Source: Syntrophobacterales bacterium
GTDB taxonomy: Bacteria > Desulfobacterota > Desulfobaccia > Desulfobaccales > 0-14-0-80-60-11
Reading direction: 5' to 3'
DNA length: 7,516 bases
Assembly: GCA_020052215.1 (NCBI GenBank)
Contig: JAGVPN010000425.1
Location: 1 to 7,516 of the forward strand
This document shows positions 5,735 through 7,516 of the stretch, in pieces. A program made the position numbers and the translations under genes. The notes beneath the pieces are model-generated. The model did no database searches and had not been told where the DNA came from. It worked only from the letters and a program-made list of their open reading frames with translations. Numbering within the stretch: the first letter of the stretch is position 1; the number at the start of each line of letters is the position of its first letter.

Positions 5735-6135
5735 CCGGTTTTCTCCCGGGCCGGGACCCCCCCGGGGTAGTGCTTCTGGATCACCTCGGCTACCACCGCC
5801 TTCAACTGATCCGTATCCCCTTTCTTTTCCAGGAACGCCGCGGCAATCGGCAAGGTCAGGTTGATGGGATATTCGGGCAGAAAGGTGTGGATCACCACCG
5901 GCAGGGCCGGCTGGCGATCCTTCAACCTGGCCCACACCTCCGGTTCATCCAGGTAAGGGATCTCCAGGTCCAAAATGAGGAGATGGGGCGGGTCTTCGCC
6001 ATTGATCCGGCCTAGCACTTCCCGGCCATCCCTGGCCACCTCCACCCGGTAGCCCTCGGCGCTCAACTCCCGCCGCAGGAAATCTCGTACATGCCGGTTG
6101 CGATCTGCAATGAGAATTTTGCAGCCATTGGCCAC
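5731..6135 (-). CDS. Single-domain response regulator (receiver only)
   Basis: About 134 residues forming one CheY-like receiver domain with no output domain. KILIADRNRH near the N-terminus supplies one acidic residue of the usual acidic pair (the neighbour is Arg). LLILDLEIPYLDE contains the phosphoacceptor Asp (Asp59 counting from GTG 6144, Asp56 from 6135). VVIHTF supplies the conserved Thr and EKKGD the conserved Lys. Such stand-alone receivers act by protein-protein contact or in phosphorelays. I place the start at GTG 6135: GAGGGG lies eight bases upstream, and the sigma-54 promoter predicts transcription from about 6151, leaving only seven leader bases for the alternative GTG 6144. The neighbours are a sigma-54 activator upstream and a tiny membrane protein downstream. 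No histidine kinase is visible. Confidence 0.9.
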   Translation of the reverse strand: MANGCKILIADRNRHVRDFLRRELSAEGYRVEVARDGREVLGRINGEDPPHLLILDLEIPYLDEPEVWARLKDRQPALPVVIHTFLPEYPINLTLPIAAAFLEKKGDTDQLKAVVAEVIQKHYPGGVPAREKTG

Positions 6136-6161
6136 GAAGCTCACCCCTCGCCTAAAAACTG

Positions 6162-6177
6162 AGCAACCGCCGTGCCA
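6162..6177 (-). promoter_or_regulatory. Sigma-54 (-24/-12) promoter of the response-regulator operon
   Basis: On the minus strand TGGCACGGCGGTTGCT matches the sigma-54 consensus TGGCACG-N4-TTGCW at every defined base. The predicted transcription start is about 6151, giving a 16-base leader to GTG 6135. This implies control by an ATP-using enhancer-binding protein such as the one encoded at 6972-7516. Confidence 0.85.
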
Positions 6178-6201
6178 AGACGAAAAAAAACCAAAATTTG
6201 A

Positions 6202-6214
6202 TAACTCATTGATA
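6202..6214 (-). promoter_or_regulatory. IHF-type binding site
   Basis: On the minus strand TATCAATGAGTTA fits the IHF consensus WATCAANNNNTTR exactly, in AT-rich sequence. It lies at about -51 to -63 relative to the predicted start, between the -24/-12 element and the upstream dyad, which is where IHF bends DNA in sigma-54 promoters. The consensus is loose; position is the stronger argument. Confidence 0.5.
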
Positions 6215-6252
6215 TAAAGGCTATTATATGGAAGTCAGATAAAAGCGCCTTT

Positions 6253-6298
6253 AAACTGTCAGCCAAAGGCTGTCGTCATTTTTTACAGTTTGTAAAAA
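6253..6298. promoter_or_regulatory. Candidate enhancer (UAS) dyad for the sigma-54 activator
   Basis: TTTTTACAGTTTGTAAAAA (6280-6298) is a dyad with perfect 8-bp arms and a 3-bp centre, about 138 bp upstream of the predicted start: the normal size and distance for an NtrC-family site. A partial second element, AAACTGT, lies at 6253-6259 (about -105) and matches the core of the dyad in the opposite orientation. Between them CAGCC-AAA-GGCTG (6260-6272) forms a small hairpin. The dyad suits the Fis-type helix-turn-helix of the neighbouring activator. Confidence 0.48.
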
Positions 6299-6786
6299 GG
6301 CCAAGGCAAAGGACCGCAGTGGACGTCCAGAAAAGAAGATTCTTGGGAAGGGGAAGGCGGGTAATTTTAGGTTGCGGTAGGGCGGGCCTCTATGCCCGCC
6401 GACCAAAGGTCAATTTCGTTATTCAGATCGTATCGGGGTTTTTCGCTTATCTGAGGATAATTGTCTAAGCTGGCAAGTGACCTTCTATTGGTGGTATGTC
6501 CAGGTGGCCTCCTCCTTTCCTCTGGCTCACCACTACCGGTCAGTACTGCCCTGAGGTCCTTAAGGTCCACCGCGGTGAGGTGTCTGGGTTCTGGGGGTGT
6601 GGTTTGACAATAATTTAAGAAAAATTAATTTTTACCGATATATTTGGCAAACGTCTTCCACAAAACAATTTAGCTACAAAAAGATGGACCTTCTCGGGTT
6701 TAAACTCGTGGAGAGAGAACTCAAAACTGTTTTTGGAGTGCGTAGGCACAGGTTGCCCTACAATTTCGGCTCAAAGGAGATTATCT
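6299..6786. other. Intergenic stretch with palindromes, no supported gene
   Basis: The left part is GC-rich and holds a minus-strand open frame (6367-6570) whose last codons are made of a palindromic repeat and which I do not accept as a gene. From about 6600 the sequence is AT-rich; a perfect TTGACA (6604-6609) is followed by only a poor -10, so it is at best a weak rightward promoter for the small gene at 6787. Confidence 0.5.
6377..6400. repeat. GTAGGGCGGGC palindromic repeat
   Basis: GGCGGGC-CTCTAT-GCCCGCC (6381-6400) is a perfect 7-bp inverted repeat preceded by GTA. GTAGGGCGGG recurs inverted at 6927-6936. Together the two copies bracket about 560 bp. Confidence 0.5.
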
Positions 6787-6909
6787 ATGGTCGACCCCGG
6801 AGAGTTATCTAACAAGCTTGGAGAGTTGGAACAAAAAGTTAAAAAACACGAATTTTATATGATGATTATTGTAGGTCTAATATTAATAGTGGTTCTTTTG
6901 CGAATATAA
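6787..6909 (+). CDS. Small single-pass membrane protein (40 aa)
   Basis: ATG 6787 is preceded by AAAGGAGA six bases upstream, the best ribosome binding site in the window, and the frame ends at TAA 6907-6909. Residues 1-23 are polar and heptad-like (LSNKLGELEQKVKKHE), suggesting a short coiled coil. Residues 24-40 (YMMIIVGLILIVVLLRI) form one membrane span reaching the C-terminus. It is the only plus-strand gene and is clearly more AT-rich than its neighbours, so it may be imported. The plan of a short coiled coil followed by a membrane helix is shared with some phage XhlA-type and toxin-like peptides, but this resemblance is not enough for a function. Confidence 0.65.
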   Translation: MVDPGELSNKLGELEQKVKKHEFYMMIIVGLILIVVLLRI

Positions 6910-6926
6910 ATCCGGCGCTTCGCTTT

Positions 6927-6936
6927 CCCGCCCTAC
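6927..6936. repeat. Inverted copy of GTAGGGCGGG
   Basis: CCCGCCCTAC, the reverse complement of the motif at 6377-6386, lies just after the 40-residue membrane protein gene. Ten identical bases only; no target-site duplication seen. Confidence 0.35.
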
Positions 6937-6944
6937 AGATACTT

Positions 6945-6968
6945 GCTGACTGCTGACCGCTGATAGCT
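6945..6968. repeat. GCTGAxx heptamer tandem repeat
   Basis: GCTGACT, GCTGACC, GCTGATA and a final GCT form just over three degenerate 7-bp units immediately downstream of the sigma-54 activator's stop codon. Short heptamer runs of this kind are common in bacterial intergenic DNA; function unknown. Confidence 0.5.
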
Positions 6969-6971
6969 ATC

Positions 6972-7516
6972 TCAGGGGCCCTCAAGCTTTACGGACGTTT
7001 CCAGCTTGAGCCGGTATTTGTCGATCTTGGACAAAAGGGTCGGCCGGGAAATGCCCAGGAGCTTGGCGGCCCGGCTGCGGTTGCCGCCGGTCAGGTCCAG
7101 GGCCTCGCTGATGATCAGGCTGGCAAAGTGGTCCATACACACCTCAAATACGTCCTTGCCTTCCCCGGCGGCCAGGGTTTGCCGCACCCACTGCCTGACA
7201 AGCTCGTCCGTCTGTTGATCTCCAGCTTCCTTGGCCGGACTTTCGCCGCCGATGGCCCGGGTGACGTCCTCCGGGTGAATGGGATACCCCCGGCTGAAGA
7301 TCAGGGCCTTTTGCATGGCGTTGGCCAGTTCCCGGACATTGCCGGGCCATGGATAGTTCTGGAGCAACAGCTTGGCCTCTGCCGTCGTACCCGGATTGCT
7401 CATGCCCATTTCCTTGGCGAACCGGGCCAGGAAGTACTCCGCCAGCAGGGTGATATCTTGTAAGCGTTCCTTGAGCGGCGGCAGCCACAGGGTGACTACC
7501 TTGAGGCGGTAATACA
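6972..7516 (-). CDS. Sigma-54 enhancer-binding protein (partial, N-terminus off window)
   Basis: The frame is open to the window edge; 180 C-terminal residues are visible. They begin with YYRLKVVTLWLPPLKERLQDI, the end of the sigma-54 AAA+ domain (compare the usual LYYRLNVF and LPPLRERREDI). NYPWPGNVRELANAM is the sensor II region, followed by a linker and a Fis-type helix-turn-helix (GGNRSRAAKLLGISRPTLLSKI). Such proteins hydrolyse ATP to open sigma-54 promoter complexes from upstream enhancers. The sensory N-terminus, which would say whether it is a response regulator or a ligand sensor, lies outside the window. A perfect sigma-54 promoter with an enhancer-like dyad lies about 0.8 kb downstream of this gene's stop, so the response-regulator operon is its likely target. 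The stop is TGA 6972-6974. Confidence 0.95.
   Translation of the reverse strand, partial: YYRLKVVTLWLPPLKERLQDITLLAEYFLARFAKEMGMSNPGTTAEAKLLLQNYPWPGNVRELANAMQKALIFSRGYPIHPEDVTRAIGGESPAKEAGDQQTDELVRQWVRQTLAAGEGKDVFEVCMDHFASLIISEALDLTGGNRSRAAKLLGISRPTLLSKIDKYRLKLETSVKLEGP

Noticed and set aside
6260..6284. Rho-independent terminator (CAGCC-AAA-GGCTG then T6)
   Set aside because: Stem of only five pairs, T-run seven bases away, and no plus-strand gene upstream to terminate.
6367..6570. Minus-strand 67-codon frame
   Set aside because: Its C-terminal codons are the GTAGGGCGGGC palindrome, it starts at GTG in a palindrome (CACCGCGGTG) without a ribosome binding site, and no family is recognised.
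6645..6659. Second sigma-54-like site TGGCAAACGTCTTCC on the plus strand
   Set aside because: The -12 element has CC in place of the near-invariant GC, and the -24 part deviates too.
6597..6812. Plus-strand 71-codon frame
   Set aside because: No ribosome binding site at its GTG, AT-rich random-like composition, and it overlaps the better-supported gene at 6787 in another frame.

Overview
The window looks like chromosomal DNA from a Desulfobacterota-type (deltaproteobacterial) anaerobe. The reasons are the sigma-54 regulation, a single-domain response regulator of a type I associate with that group, a PEP-synthase-like protein with a non-standard C-terminus, and a radical SAM / HPr-kinase-like peptide-modification cassette. 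This placement is inference from gene style; no rRNA or housekeeping marker is present. Nearly all genes read leftwards (minus strand); one small gene reads rightwards.

Right end to left: (a) 6972-7516 is the C-terminal third of a sigma-54 enhancer-binding protein (end of the AAA+ domain plus Fis-type helix-turn-helix), cut by the window edge. (b) 6300-6971 is mostly non-coding, with short palindromic repeats, but carries one well-supported 40-residue membrane protein on the plus strand (6787-6909). (c) 6135-6298 is a near-textbook sigma-54 control region: an activator-type 19-bp dyad, a consensus IHF site and a perfect -24/-12 element. It drives a response regulator (5731-6135) followed by a 41-residue membrane protein (5554-5679). 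(d) After a REP-like palindrome comes an 866-residue protein (2775-5375) with the ATP-grasp and phosphohistidine domains of PEP synthase/PPDK but an unrelated C-terminal domain in place of the PEP/pyruvate barrel. Its stop codon lies inside what looks like the degenerate 3' half of a tRNA. (e) 2164-2743 holds no gene I can support, and 1919-2163 is the wreck of a class I aminotransferase.

(f) The left end, 1-1906, is the most novel part. It holds a radical SAM/SPASM enzyme, then a 46-codon gene with a strong ribosome binding site whose product has the layout of a RiPP precursor (YxxP-type leader, short Cys-containing tail), then a P-loop kinase of the HPr-kinase type cut by the window edge. 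This is the gene content expected of a ribosomal peptide maturation cassette. The SPASM domain lacks most of its C-terminal cysteines, so the cassette may be divergent or decaying.

Two themes link the parts. The sigma-54 activator probably switches on the response regulator/small-membrane-protein operon through the dyad upstream of the promoter. The left part shows signs of rearrangement (broken aminotransferase, tRNA fragment, gene-poor gap) next to a cassette type that is often found in accessory DNA.
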